Below, in pieces: positions 25,669 to 34,506 of a stretch of DNA of 64,000 bases; the stretch's first letter is position 1; every line of letters starts with the position of its first letter. The notes below the pieces were generated by a model. That model was not told the DNA's origin. It saw nothing but the letters and a program-made list of their open reading frames with translations, and ran no database searches. The position numbers and the translations under genes were made by a program. This stretch comes from Streptomyces sp. HUAS CB01 (GTDB lineage Bacteria > Actinomycetota > Actinomycetes > Streptomycetales > Streptomycetaceae). Location of the stretch: NCBI RefSeq assembly GCF_030406905.1, contig NZ_CP129137.1, positions 372,001 to 436,000 on the forward strand, in the 5' to 3' direction.

Positions 25669-26520
25669 TCACCTGGAGGTGGAAGCCGCCGTAGCCGTAC
25701 GGGCGTTCCCCTCGGTCCGCGCTTCTCCGGCGTCCCCGTCCGGGGCCGCTCTCGCTGCAGCCGCCCGGACGGCGTCGACCGCGCGGGACGTGTCCGTCGC
25801 GTCGACGAACGACTCGTCACCGACCCATGCCGTGAAGCGCTCCAGCCCCAGCAGCGCCATGAGCTCCGCCGTCTGGGTCCGCTGCGCCGCCAGCGCGCGC
25901 ACCTTGCGGTCGGCCGTGCGAGCGTCCAGCACCACGTCGACCGCCAGCAGACGGTCGGGGGTGAGCACCGGCAGCCCGGGCGGAAAGATGCCCAGGCGCT
26001 CGTTCAGCGCCGCCCAGCGCGGGCCCCGCCGCTCGGCGAACGTGGCGTGGAGCAGCCTCGCGCCGTCCGGTGCGGCCCGCGCGAACGCGGCCGTGGTCCA
26101 GTCCGAGACCGTGCGGTGGTCCGGATGGCCGGTGATGCCGTCCGGGCCGAAGGTGAGGACGGTGTCGGGCCGTACGCACGCGATGATGTCGCCCAGCCGC
26201 CCCACGGCCCGGGAACGGGGCACCGCCGCGCACTGACCGTCCCGGTAACCGAGCCAGTGGTGCTCGTGCACCCCCAGGACCGCGAGACACTGAGCCAGTT
26301 CGTACGTACGGGCCGCGGCCAGCCGGTCCGGCGGCCAGACCTCCGGCTGCTCCGTGCCGAGCTCGCCGCGGGTGGCGGTCACGCACACGACGCGCGACCC
26401 GCGGTCGCGTGCCAGCGCCATCAGCCCGCCGGAGAGGTAGGCCTCGTCGTCCGGATGCGCCCAGACGCCGAGCACCGTCCCCAGTCCGACGACGTCCCGT
26501 GCGGATTCGATCCTGGTCAT
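25669..26520 (-). CDS. PIG-L family deacetylase (LmbE-like)
   Basis: 283-aa zinc-dependent N-acetyl (amino sugar) deacetylase family member. AHPDDE at residues 21-26 gives the metal ligands and the catalytic Asp, and GPDGITGHPDHRTVSDW gives the third ligand. It starts four bases inside the stop codon of the upstream MFS gene (ATGA overlap), so the two are translationally coupled and likely act together, for example on a sugar conjugate that is exported. The C-terminal 45 residues are Ala/Arg/Asp-rich and variable. Confidence 0.88.
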   Translation of the reverse strand: MTRIESARDVVGLGTVLGVWAHPDDEAYLSGGLMALARDRGSRVVCVTATRGELGTEQPEVWPPDRLAAARTYELAQCLAVLGVHEHHWLGYRDGQCAAVPRSRAVGRLGDIIACVRPDTVLTFGPDGITGHPDHRTVSDWTTAAFARAAPDGARLLHATFAERRGPRWAALNERLGIFPPGLPVLTPDRLLAVDVVLDARTADRKVRALAAQRTQTAELMALLGLERFTAWVGDESFVDATDTSRAVDAVRAAAARAAPDGDAGEARTEGNARTATAASTSR

Positions 26521-28007
26521 GAGCTGTTCTCCTTCCCGGCGAGGACCGTGTGCACGGCCCAGGCGCCACCGCAGCAGACGACGGCAAGCGTCCAGAGCCA
26601 TCGGGCTCCCGCGCCGTCGACGACGAGACCGCCCAGCAGCGAACCGGCCGCGGCCCCGAGATGGACGGCGCCGCTGTGCAGCGCCAGCAACAGCGCGGGC
26701 GCCGCCGTGCCCAGGCCGAGCAGCCGGTGCTGTTGGGCGGGTACGAAACCCCACACCGCCGCTCCCCAACCGGCCACGACCACCGCCGCACCCGCCGCCG
26801 TGGACGTCGTGTGCGGGAGCGCCGCGAAGGCGGCGGCGGAGACGGCCACGGCCGGCCCCACCACGCGACGCGGACCGTGCCGGTCGGCCGCCGAGCCGCC
26901 CCACCGGGTCCCCGCCATGCCCGCGAGGCCGAACACCGCGATGAACAGGCCGCTCCCCAGCGGCGCGGCCGCGCCGGCCAGCAGCAGGGGGAGGAAGGTG
27001 TACATGCTGTAAGAGGCGGTCATCAGCAGGAACGTCACGGCGAGAGTGGCGGCGACGGCCGGCGACGCGAGGGGCCGGAACCGTTTCCACGACCCCGCAC
27101 GGCCCCCCGGGACCGGCGCGCCACCGCCGTCCCGCGCATCACCGCGGTCCGGCCGGAGAGGCCGGCCCCGCGGGCAAGGCGGGCCGGGAAGGAGCAGCCG
27201 GTACCGGAGGAACAACCGGTCCGTGGGGAACAGCCGCGGCCGGAGCAGCGCCCGGGACCGGAGAGACGGCCGCGGCGGGGAAGCCGGCCGGCGCGGTGGG
27301 AGCGGTTGCGGCCCGTCGCGGTGCCCCGCGGTGCGCGCCCGCTGCGGCTCGCCGGCGGACGGCGGGCGCTCGCCTGCCGGCGTCGCGGGCGGGTGCGGAT
27401 CGTCGCGGGTGAGCAGCAGGCCCGTGACGGTGGCGGCGGCGAGGACGGCGGGCAGAGCGAACGCCGCCCGCCAGGAGAGCGTCGATGCCAGCAGCACACC
27501 GGCCGGAGCGCCGAGCACCGTCGCCGCGGACATGCAGCCGACGATCGTGCCGAGCGCACGCCCTCGATGGCTCGCCGGCACGGCGGCGGCAGCAGCCGCG
27601 GCCGCTGCGGGGACACCGGCGGACGCGGCGAGCGCGCCCAGCAGTCGTGCCGCGAGAAGCACGGGCAGTGCGGGCGCCAGTGCCGCCGGAACGTTCAGCA
27701 CGGCGAAGGCCGCCAGGGAGACGACCAGGACGCGGTGCGGCGGGAAGGCGGCGACGAGGGGTCCGAGCAGGATCGCGCCCGTCGCGTACGTCAGTGCGAA
27801 CACCGTCACGGCAAGTCCCGCGCTGCCGACGGTGACACCGAGGTCGTGCGCGATCCCGCCGAGGAGTCCGGCCACGACGAACATGTCGGTGCCGATCGCG
27901 AAGACACCGGCTCCCGGCAGCGCCACCGAGCGCCGTGCGGCGCGCGGCCTTCGCGCTCCGCACAGCGTGGGCTGCCGCACCGCCGTGCCCGTCGCGTCGT
28001 CGCCCAT
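26517..28007 (-). CDS. MFS transporter with long cytoplasmic loop
   Basis: 496-aa membrane transporter of the drug/sugar-efflux (DHA1, AraJ-like) type. The first six helices run to about residue 200 (FAIGTDMFVVAGLLGGIA, LAVTVFALTYATGAILLGPL, MSAATVLGAPAGVLLA). A very basic Arg/Pro-rich loop of about 100 residues (about 200-300) separates them from the second half (VAATLAVTFLLMTASYSMYTF...). That loop is longer than normal and low in complexity. GGGAGGACGAG before ATG 28007 sets the start. Coupled to the PIG-L gene by an ATGA overlap. Confidence 0.87.
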   Translation of the reverse strand: MGDDATGTAVRQPTLCGARRPRAARRSVALPGAGVFAIGTDMFVVAGLLGGIAHDLGVTVGSAGLAVTVFALTYATGAILLGPLVAAFPPHRVLVVSLAAFAVLNVPAALAPALPVLLAARLLGALAASAGVPAAAAAAAAAVPASHRGRALGTIVGCMSAATVLGAPAGVLLASTLSWRAAFALPAVLAAATVTGLLLTRDDPHPPATPAGERPPSAGEPQRARTAGHRDGPQPLPPRRPASPPRPSLRSRALLRPRLFPTDRLFLRYRLLLPGPPCPRGRPLRPDRGDARDGGGAPVPGGRAGSWKRFRPLASPAVAATLAVTFLLMTASYSMYTFLPLLLAGAAAPLGSGLFIAVFGLAGMAGTRWGGSAADRHGPRRVVGPAVAVSAAAFAALPHTTSTAAGAAVVVAGWGAAVWGFVPAQQHRLLGLGTAAPALLLALHSGAVHLGAAAGSLLGGLVVDGAGARWLWTLAVVCCGGAWAVHTVLAGKENSS

Positions 28008-28135
28008 CTCGTCCTCCCGGTCCGTCACCCGCATCGTCGGAGCACGGGCTGGCAGCGCCCTACCGCGGCGCTGTCACACGCGCGATCCGGACCGCCCGGC
28101 GGGAACCGCAGCGGGATGCGCACGCGTCGCCGATC

Positions 28136-29269
28136 ATGACCGCGGCCCGTGGGGTGGGCCGGGGACGGTGGCCGGCGGAAGGCGGGGAGCAGGTGGTGAG
28201 GGGCGGGAACGACCGGGTGGGGACAGAGGCCGACCGGATCGGGACGAAGGCCGGGCGGGTGGGGACCAGGGCCGCCCGGCTGCGCCGCTGGGCACCCCCG
28301 CGGCTCCGCGGGGGACGAAGGGCGGCTCCGTCCCCGCGCGCGGTGGCGTACCGGGACGCGGTGGCGGTGGTGGTCCCGGTGCTCCTCGCATGCCTGCTGG
28401 TGTTCCACTCGGCGGTGCCCGACACGGCCGGACGCCTCGGCAGCCTCCTCGAGACGTTCCTCCCCTGGCTCGCGGCGGCCTGCCCCGTCCTGCTGGTACC
28501 GGCGCTGCTGCGGCGCTCGCCCGCCGCCGCGGGCGCCGCGCTGCTGCCGGTGGTGGTGTGGGCCTGTGTCTTCGGCGGCCTGCTGCTCCCCCCGTCCCGG
28601 CCCGCCCCCGACGACCTCACGGTCGTCCAGCACAACATCAGCGACGTGAACCCCGATCCGGGCCGAGCGGCGCGGGAGCTCGCCGCGAACGGGGCCGGTC
28701 TCGTCGCGCTGCAGGAGGTGACCGAGACGGCCCTGCCGGATCTCACGGCGGCTCTCGCTCCGCGCTATCCGCACCACGCGGTCGTGGGGACGGTGGGCCT
28801 GTGGTCGGCGCACCCGCTCACCGACGTGCGACGGGTCGACATCAGACCGCAGGGGATCGCCGAGGGCTGGGAGCGCGGTCTGAGGGCGACGGTCCGGCTG
28901 CCGGGACAGGGGGACGTGGCGGTGTACGTCGTGCACCTGCCCTCGGTCCGGCTCGGCTGGGACCGGGGCTTCGCCTCGGCGCACCGGGACGAGAGCGCAC
29001 ACCTGCTCGGTGCGGCACTGGCGGCCGAGCGGCTGGAGAGGATCGTCCTGCTCGGGGATCTCAACGGCACGGTGGAGGACCGTGGTCTGGGCCCGGTCCT
29101 CGCCCGGCTCGGTCCGCCGCGTTCGGGCATGGCGTTCAGCTGGCCGGCCTCCTTCCCCGTGGCCAGGATCGACCAGATCCTGGCGCGTGACGCCACGGTG
29201 GTGGAGGTCCGGTCGCTGCCCGCGACGGGCAGCGATCATCTGCCCGTCGCCGCCCGCATCGCCTTCTGA
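28136..29269 (+). CDS. endonuclease/exonuclease/phosphatase-fold membrane protein
   Basis: About 377 aa. After a basic N-terminus there are three hydrophobic helices (about residues 80-160: VAVVVPVLLACLLVFHSAV, LPWLAAACPVLLVPALL, GAALLPVVVWACVFGGLLL). The extracytoplasmic catalytic domain follows: LTVVQHNISDVNP, GLVALQEVTE, VHLPSVR, ILLGDLNGTVED and TGSDHLPVAARI carry the Asn/Glu/Asp/His set of the EEP superfamily. Such proteins hydrolyse phosphodiesters of nucleic acids or lipids. Start codon uncertain: ATG 28136 has no clear ribosome binding site, and a GTG near 28191 with GGGGAG is possible. Confidence 0.82.
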   Translation: MTAARGVGRGRWPAEGGEQVVRGGNDRVGTEADRIGTKAGRVGTRAARLRRWAPPRLRGGRRAAPSPRAVAYRDAVAVVVPVLLACLLVFHSAVPDTAGRLGSLLETFLPWLAAACPVLLVPALLRRSPAAAGAALLPVVVWACVFGGLLLPPSRPAPDDLTVVQHNISDVNPDPGRAARELAANGAGLVALQEVTETALPDLTAALAPRYPHHAVVGTVGLWSAHPLTDVRRVDIRPQGIAEGWERGLRATVRLPGQGDVAVYVVHLPSVRLGWDRGFASAHRDESAHLLGAALAAERLERIVLLGDLNGTVEDRGLGPVLARLGPPRSGMAFSWPASFPVARIDQILARDATVVEVRSLPATGSDHLPVAARIAF

Positions 29270-29650
29270 GGGCGCCGAGGGCGGGCCGCGGGCCCGGGCG
29301 GGACCTGACGACCGTCCGCCATCCGGCGGGGCAGCATGGCCCGTGACGGCCCCGGGCGGCTCGGATCCGTTACGTCGGTCCCGCGACCGTGACGGTGGAC
29401 TCAACGCACGGAGACGACGGGACTTCCCTCCCCGGCGTGCGCGCACCAGCGCACCGACAGCCGCTGAACAGGCAGAATCGCGCACAACACCGTGCCGCCC
29501 GCAGTGGATTCGGGTCCCACTGCACTCCTCCGAACCCTCGAACGCACAGGCGGTGTCACACCACCTGCCCCGAACTCCGGGCAAACGGCGTACCCTGCAT
29601 CACAACATTCCCACCACCGGCAGCAGGCACAGCCGCGTCAGGAGAGCACC
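29270..29650. other. intergenic region upstream of the nucleoid-like gene
   Basis: No gene is supported. A TACCCT hexamer near 29590-29595, about 55 bases before the ATG, resembles a Streptomyces -10 box, but no good -35 is seen. The sequence between 29450 and 29640 is AC-rich and lower in GC than its surroundings, which fits a promoter region. Confidence 0.3.
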
Positions 29651-30412
29651 ATGACATCGACGCCCACCGCAACACACAGCATCGAAGCCACAACTGCCGC
29701 GCTGCAGGCGGAGCTTCCCCAGCTGGAGGAGCAGCAGATCACACTGCAGAAGGAACTCGCCACGGTCTCCGAGCGGTTGGAGTCGGTACGCGCGGCTCTG
29801 GCGGCGCTGAGCGCCCTGTCGGCGACCGTGGTCCCGGCACCGCGCGCCGCCCAGCCGGTGGTCGAGACCCCTGTCGAGGAGGAACCGCAGGCCGAGCCGG
29901 TCGCGGAGGTCGCAGCGGAGACAGCGGAAGCCGTCACCGAGGCCGTCACCGAGGACGACGCGACGGCGGACTCCGCGGTCGAGGCCGGGACGGAAACCGC
30001 GTCCGACCGCCCTCGCACGTCCCGCAAGAGCGCAAGCGCCTCGAAGTCCAAGGCGAAGAAGCCCGCCGCCACCGCTTCCACGCGCCGACCGGCGAAGAAG
30101 GCCCCCACCACACCGGCCAAGTCCGTGAAGTCGAAGGCGAGGACGAAGACCGCGGGCACGGCGAGGAAGTCGGCGGCGAACGCGGCACCGGTCGAGACGG
30201 CCCCGGAGTCCGGGGGCCTGACCGAGCAGGTGATCGCGGTGCTGTCCCGTCGCGCCGACACCCCCCTGCGGGCCCGGGACGTGGCCCAGGAGCTCGGCCG
30301 TGACGACAGCTCCGGGAACATCAACACCGTGCGCAGCACCCTCGACCGGCTGGTCGCGACCTCCCGCGCCCACCGCGCGGGCCGCGGCCTGTACCAGTTC
30401 CCGACCGGCTGA
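29651..30412 (+). CDS. nucleoid-like protein: coiled coil, acidic and Lys/Ala-rich linkers, winged helix
   Basis: 253-aa protein with an unusual layering. Residues about 12-60 form a coiled coil (LPQLEEQQITLQKELATVSERLESVRAAL in heptads). Residues 70-115 are strongly acidic (EEEPQAEPVAEVAAETAEAV). Residues 120-185 are histone H1-like, rich in Lys/Ala/Pro/Ser/Thr (KSKAKKPAA, RRPAKKAPTTPAKS). Residues 190-253 form a winged helix (LTEQVIAVLSRRADTPLRARDVAQEL...VRSTLDRLVATSRAHRAGRGLYQF). It probably binds DNA, maybe bridging or compacting it. CAGGAG before ATG 29651 sets the start. The specific role is not known. Confidence 0.85.
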   Translation: MTSTPTATHSIEATTAALQAELPQLEEQQITLQKELATVSERLESVRAALAALSALSATVVPAPRAAQPVVETPVEEEPQAEPVAEVAAETAEAVTEAVTEDDATADSAVEAGTETASDRPRTSRKSASASKSKAKKPAATASTRRPAKKAPTTPAKSVKSKARTKTAGTARKSAANAAPVETAPESGGLTEQVIAVLSRRADTPLRARDVAQELGRDDSSGNINTVRSTLDRLVATSRAHRAGRGLYQFPTG

Positions 30413-30484
30413 ACCCTCGCCGGGCCGGGAGCGTTCCCCGCGTCGGCGCCCCGTTCGCCGCGGGCTGCGGCGCCCCTCCCGGAG

Positions 30485-30510
30485 GGGGCCGGACGGACCG
30501 GTCCGGCCCC
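30485..30510. terminator. 10-bp stem terminator after the nucleoid-like gene
   Basis: GGGGCCGGAC (30485-30494) pairs with GTCCGGCCCC (30501-30510) across a 6-base loop and is followed by TTGT. It lies 73 bases after the stop codon. Confidence 0.7.
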
Positions 30511-30783
30511 TTGTCACCCGTCCCTGTGCCTCTCCACGCGGAGCAGCACGTACCCCGTGGGCCGACCGCAACTCCGTCCACGTCGTGCGGCCGTCGGGGA
30601 GCACGGTCCGTGGGGCGACGCAGGTTCCCGGGCGCGGCGGCACTCGTCGGGAGGTACCGGTGAAGGCCGCACCGGACGGCGCGCGGGTCCCTCCCGCCTG
30701 CGTCCGGCGGCACCGGGCCCGGGGCGTACGCGGTGGGCGAAAGGCCCGGCGGCGCGGGGTGGTTGCGTCGCACCGTGGTGAGC

Positions 30784-31545
30784 ATGCCGAACCGAGTAGC
30801 CGTGCTGTCCGACACCCACGGAGTTTTGCCCGCCCTCGAAGCGGTCCTCGCCGAACCGGACGTACGGGCCGCCGACCGCATCGTCCTCACCGGGGACATC
30901 GCCGCCGGACCCCAGCCGGAGCGGGTCCTGGACCTGCTGACCTCTCTGGGCGGTCGTGCGAGCTGGTTGAGCGGCAACGCCGACCGCGAGCTCGTCGCGT
31001 GCCGGCGCGGTACGAGTGCTCTCGCGGGCGATGCCATCGGCGCATGGGCGGCGGGTTCGCTGCGCGCCGACCAGCTGGACCTCCTGGCCGGGTTGCCCGC
31101 GTCGCTGCGCCTGCCGGTGTCCGGTCTGGGCGACGTCCTGTTCTGCCACGCCACCCCGCGCGACGACGAGGAGGTCGTGCTCGTCGACTCCCGCCCGGAG
31201 CGCTGGCGGGAGGTCCTCGCGGGCCTGGACGGCGATGTCCGCACGGTCGTCTGCGGTCACACGCACATGCCGTGCGTCCGTCTCGCGGACGGACGGCTGG
31301 TCGTGAACCCGGGCAGTGTGGGCATGCCGTACGGCAGGGCCGGCGCCCACTGGGCCCTCCTGGGGCCGGGCGTCCAACTCCGGGTGACCGACTACGACAT
31401 CGACGCCGCGATCGCGCAGGTCACCGAGGACTCCGGCTACCCGGGCGCCGCCCGTTGGGCGGACTACCACCTGCGCGCCCGGGCCACCGACACCGAGGCC
31501 CTGGCGGTCTTCGCCGAACGCGACGGCCGGGGCGGCGCCTCCTGA
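30784..31545 (+). CDS. metallophosphoesterase (YfcE/MJ0936-like)
   Basis: 253-aa cytoplasmic phosphodiesterase or phosphatase. The metal-binding motifs are complete: VLSDTHG near residue 10, LTGDI near residue 38, SGNADRE, FCHATP, VVCGHTHMP and VNPGSVGMP. Members cleave cyclic nucleotides or other small phosphodiesters; the substrate is unknown. The start is ATG 30784; a GTG two codons earlier is possible and no strong ribosome binding site distinguishes them. It is convergent with the GAF-SpoIIE gene. Confidence 0.88.
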   Translation: MPNRVAVLSDTHGVLPALEAVLAEPDVRAADRIVLTGDIAAGPQPERVLDLLTSLGGRASWLSGNADRELVACRRGTSALAGDAIGAWAAGSLRADQLDLLAGLPASLRLPVSGLGDVLFCHATPRDDEEVVLVDSRPERWREVLAGLDGDVRTVVCGHTHMPCVRLADGRLVVNPGSVGMPYGRAGAHWALLGPGVQLRVTDYDIDAAIAQVTEDSGYPGAARWADYHLRARATDTEALAVFAERDGRGGAS

Positions 31546-31630
31546 TCGGGCGGCGGCGCGGCGCGCGGTCCGGCCGGCGCGGAGTCGCGAGGTGAGCCTC
31601 GTGGTGATCCGCGAGGTGGGCATCGGGGCG

Positions 31631-32986
31631 CTACGGAGCCGGGGACCGGGGGGCGGCCGGCGTACGGAGGGCGAGGAGGGCGATGTCGTCGTGGCCGTCG
31701 CTGGGGTGGTTGTCGGCCAGCGTCGTGACGTACTCCCCCAGAGGAAGGGAGGCGTGGGCGACGGCGAGTTCGGCGAGCTCTTGGAGGCTGTGGTCGACGG
31801 GGTGGGCGGGGTGTTCGACGAGACCGTCGGTGAAGAAGACCACGGTGGCGCCCGGAGGCAGGGGGTGGGTGTGGTCGGGACGGGGCAGGGACGTGTCGAC
31901 GCCGAGGGGCACACCGGGGTCGGCGTACAGGTACCGCGCCTGTCCGTCGGGGGTGACCAGCAGCGGCGGGAAGTGGCCCGCCGAGCTCCAGTGCAGCCGC
32001 CACGCCGGTCCGTCGGGCTCGATCCGGGCCAGGCTGGTGGTGGTGACGGGATTGTCGGTGATGGCCTGCAGGGTGCGGTCCAGTTGGGCGAGCACCGCGC
32101 TGGGCGGGGTGCGCCGGTCGAACAGCAGGGCGCGCAGCATGTTGCGCGTCTGGGCCATGGCGGCCGCCGCGTGCAGGTCGTGGCCGACCACGTCGCCGAT
32201 GACGACCGCGACGGCGCCGTCGGGCAGCATGATGGCGTCGTACCAGTCACCGCCGACGGAGTTGGGTTCGGTGGCGGGCCGGTAGACGGCCGCGGCCTCG
32301 AAAGGGCTCAGGTCGGACAGCCGCGGCAGCAGGAGCCGCTGGAACTGCTCGGCCCGGGCACGGACCTGTTCGAACAGTCGGGCGCTCTCGATGGCGATAC
32401 CGGCGGCGCTCGCCAGGGCGATCACGATGCTCTCGTCGTGGGCGTCGAAGGGCAGTCCGTCGCGCCGCTCGGACAGATAGAGGTCCCCGTAGATCTCGCC
32501 GCGGACGCTGATGGCGACACCGAGCAGGGTGCGCATGTGGGGGTGACCCGGGGGAAAGCCGACCGAGGAGGGGTGGGAGGCGATGTCCTTGGCGCGCAGC
32601 GGCTGCGGGTGGTGGATGAGGTGGCCGAGGACGCCCCTGCCGCGGGGGAAGTCGATGCCGGCCAGATCGGCACGCTCCTGTTCCGACAGGCCCGCGGTGA
32701 TGAACTGCTCCAGATACCCGCCGGACTCGTGCAGCACGCCCAGCGCCCCGTAGCGGGCGCCCACCAGGTCCATGGCGGTGGTGACGATCCGGCGCAGCAC
32801 CGCGGGCAGCTCCACCTCCCGGCTGATGGCGAGCACGGCGTCGAGCAGGCTCTCCAGCCGGTCCTTGGCCTGGGCCATCTCGCGGAACTGCTCCGCGATC
32901 CGGCCGAGTTCCGGCACGGCCTCGTCGTCGTTGCCGGGAGGCTGCGGGCGCCCGGAGCCGGGCTGCGGTGTGTCGTGCCCGTCCAT
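31631..32986 (-). CDS. GAF-domain SpoIIE-type PP2C phosphatase
   Basis: 451-aa signalling phosphatase. After a short coiled stretch (FREMAQAKDRLESLLDAVL) the GAF sensor domain covers about residues 45-205 (GARYGALGVLHESGGYLEQFITAGL). The SpoIIE phosphatase follows with the metal-binding Asp motifs VGGDWYDAIML, VIGDVVGHD and FFTDGLVEH, then HDDIALLAL. Such proteins dephosphorylate anti-anti-sigma factors in partner-switching pathways. It has no kinase or membrane domain, so it is cytoplasmic. The start at 32986 is the most likely; upstream in-frame sequence is Arg/Ser-rich. Confidence 0.87.
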   Translation of the reverse strand: MDGHDTPQPGSGRPQPPGNDDEAVPELGRIAEQFREMAQAKDRLESLLDAVLAISREVELPAVLRRIVTTAMDLVGARYGALGVLHESGGYLEQFITAGLSEQERADLAGIDFPRGRGVLGHLIHHPQPLRAKDIASHPSSVGFPPGHPHMRTLLGVAISVRGEIYGDLYLSERRDGLPFDAHDESIVIALASAAGIAIESARLFEQVRARAEQFQRLLLPRLSDLSPFEAAAVYRPATEPNSVGGDWYDAIMLPDGAVAVVIGDVVGHDLHAAAAMAQTRNMLRALLFDRRTPPSAVLAQLDRTLQAITDNPVTTTSLARIEPDGPAWRLHWSSAGHFPPLLVTPDGQARYLYADPGVPLGVDTSLPRPDHTHPLPPGATVVFFTDGLVEHPAHPVDHSLQELAELAVAHASLPLGEYVTTLADNHPSDGHDDIALLALRTPAAPRSPAP

Positions 32987-33324
32987 CACGTCGGCTCGGA
33001 GACGCTGACCCGGCCGGGGCGGCCGGCCCCGTGGCCCTGCTCCGGCATCGGCGAAGTCGCTTGAGGCACCGGATGCCTGCGCACCGCGTCGGCGGTGGTC
33101 GGAGCGGGGCTCATACGAGGTGGTGTCCTTCGTCGTGCTGCGGGCATCGTCGTCCCGCGGGTGACCTGCTGCGGAATCCTCCCAGCGTGACACGGCCGAA
33201 CAGCCCGAACCGCCCATTACTCCTTACGCGGCATGCCCCCCGGTCGTACCAGCGGGAACGGCACGCCCGGACGTCTTCACCCACGGCTCTCGGCGCCCGC
33301 TTCCACGGGCCGGGCCGACCGGGA

Positions 33325-33351
33325 CCCCGCCGGGCACCGGAGCCGGCGGGG
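33325..33351. terminator. hairpin after sbnB
   Basis: CCCCGCCGG (33325-33333) pairs with CCGGCGGGG (33343-33351), loop 9 bases, 16 bases beyond the stop of the leftward SbnB gene. It ends the first block of the peptide cluster. The rest of the 380-base gap to the phosphatase gene holds nothing else I can support. Confidence 0.6.
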
Positions 33352-33367
33352 CCGCGCGGGCCGGGAC

Positions 33368-34405
33368 TCAGCCGTAACGGCGCAGTTCGTGGAAGAAGTC
33401 GTCGATGACGTGCAGTTGGCCGGCGCGTTCCGTCTCGTCGTACACGTACTTGCCGACGGCCAGGTCGAGCACTCCCAGGCCGAAGGGCGAGAAGACCACC
33501 GGCCGGTCGTCGGGCACCTGCACGGTGCCGTTCATGGCGTCGGCGAGGGTGCCGGTGAGGAAGTCCCGGCTGCCGGTGAGCTGCTCGGCCAGGTGCGGGG
33601 AGGTGTCGGCCTTGAGGCAGTGCTCGACGTCGTCGACGAAGTTGGCCGAGGCGAGCAGGATCTCCGGGGCGAGGTCCCGCAGGGAGACGTGCAGCACCAG
33701 CGGGTTGTGGGTGAACCACGCCGGGTCGGTGACGTGCGGCTTCGCGGCGATGGTGGCGAAGACGACCATGTCGCTGGAGCGGATGAGCTCCTCGGGGTCC
33801 TCGTGCACGGTGACGCGGCCGGTGGTGCCCGTCTGCTGGAGATACCCGGCGAACCCGGTGGCGCTGTCGCCCGACAGGTCGTGCACCCCGATCTCGTCGA
33901 AGGACCAGCCGGTGCCGGCGAGGTAGGTGTGGATGTAGCGGGCGATCAGGCCGGTGCCGAAGAACCCCACCCGCGCCGGACGTTCGGGCCGGGCGCGGGC
34001 GAGGCGGTCGGCGGCGAGCGCCGCCATCGCGGCGGTCCGGGTGGCGCTGATGATGGAGCTCTCCAGGCAGGCGAAGGGGTAGCCGGTGTCGTGGTCGTTG
34101 AGGATCAGTACGGCCGAGGCCCGGGGGATGCCGGCCGCGACGTTGTCGGGGAAGCTGGAGATCCACTTGAGGCCGTCCACGCGGACCTGCCCGCCGATGG
34201 AGGCCGGCAGCGCGATGATCCGGGAGTTGGGGCGGTCGGGGAACCGGAGGAAGTACGAGGGCGGGTTCACCGAATCGCCCGCGGCGTGCAGCCGGTAGGT
34301 GGCCTCGACCAGGTCGGTGATCTGCTTCTCACGATGCTGCAGTGCGCTGTGCACCTGTGCGCCGGGGATCACGGCGAACGGCGGCACTGCGGTCGGCTGG
34401 GACAT
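33368..34405 (-). CDS. sbnB: 2,3-diaminopropionate biosynthesis protein SbnB (ornithine cyclodeaminase fold)
   Basis: 345-aa NAD-dependent enzyme that oxidatively hydrolyses N-(1-amino-1-carboxyethyl)-glutamate to give L-2,3-diaminopropionate. It has the ornithine-cyclodeaminase/mu-crystallin pattern: IIALPASIGGQVRVDGLKWISSFP, the dinucleotide-binding VGFFGTGLIARYIHTYL, and FVDDVEHCLKA. Its partner SbnA is encoded 4.4 kb away, divergently. An upstream in-frame ATG at 34510 overlaps the hydroxylase stop (ATGA) and would add 35 Ser/Thr-rich residues; 34405 is preferred because it has GGGAG upstream and gives the usual family length. Confidence 0.88.
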   Translation of the reverse strand: MSQPTAVPPFAVIPGAQVHSALQHREKQITDLVEATYRLHAAGDSVNPPSYFLRFPDRPNSRIIALPASIGGQVRVDGLKWISSFPDNVAAGIPRASAVLILNDHDTGYPFACLESSIISATRTAAMAALAADRLARARPERPARVGFFGTGLIARYIHTYLAGTGWSFDEIGVHDLSGDSATGFAGYLQQTGTTGRVTVHEDPEELIRSSDMVVFATIAAKPHVTDPAWFTHNPLVLHVSLRDLAPEILLASANFVDDVEHCLKADTSPHLAEQLTGSRDFLTGTLADAMNGTVQVPDDRPVVFSPFGLGVLDLAVGKYVYDETERAGQLHVIDDFFHELRRYG

Positions 34406-34506
34406 GGGGGTCTCCCGGGGGACGGTGCGGCTGGTGGGCGGTGGGGTGGCGGTGGCCGCGCGGCTCGACGTGGCCGTTACGGAGGGGGAATCGGGGGGCG
34501 TGGCGC

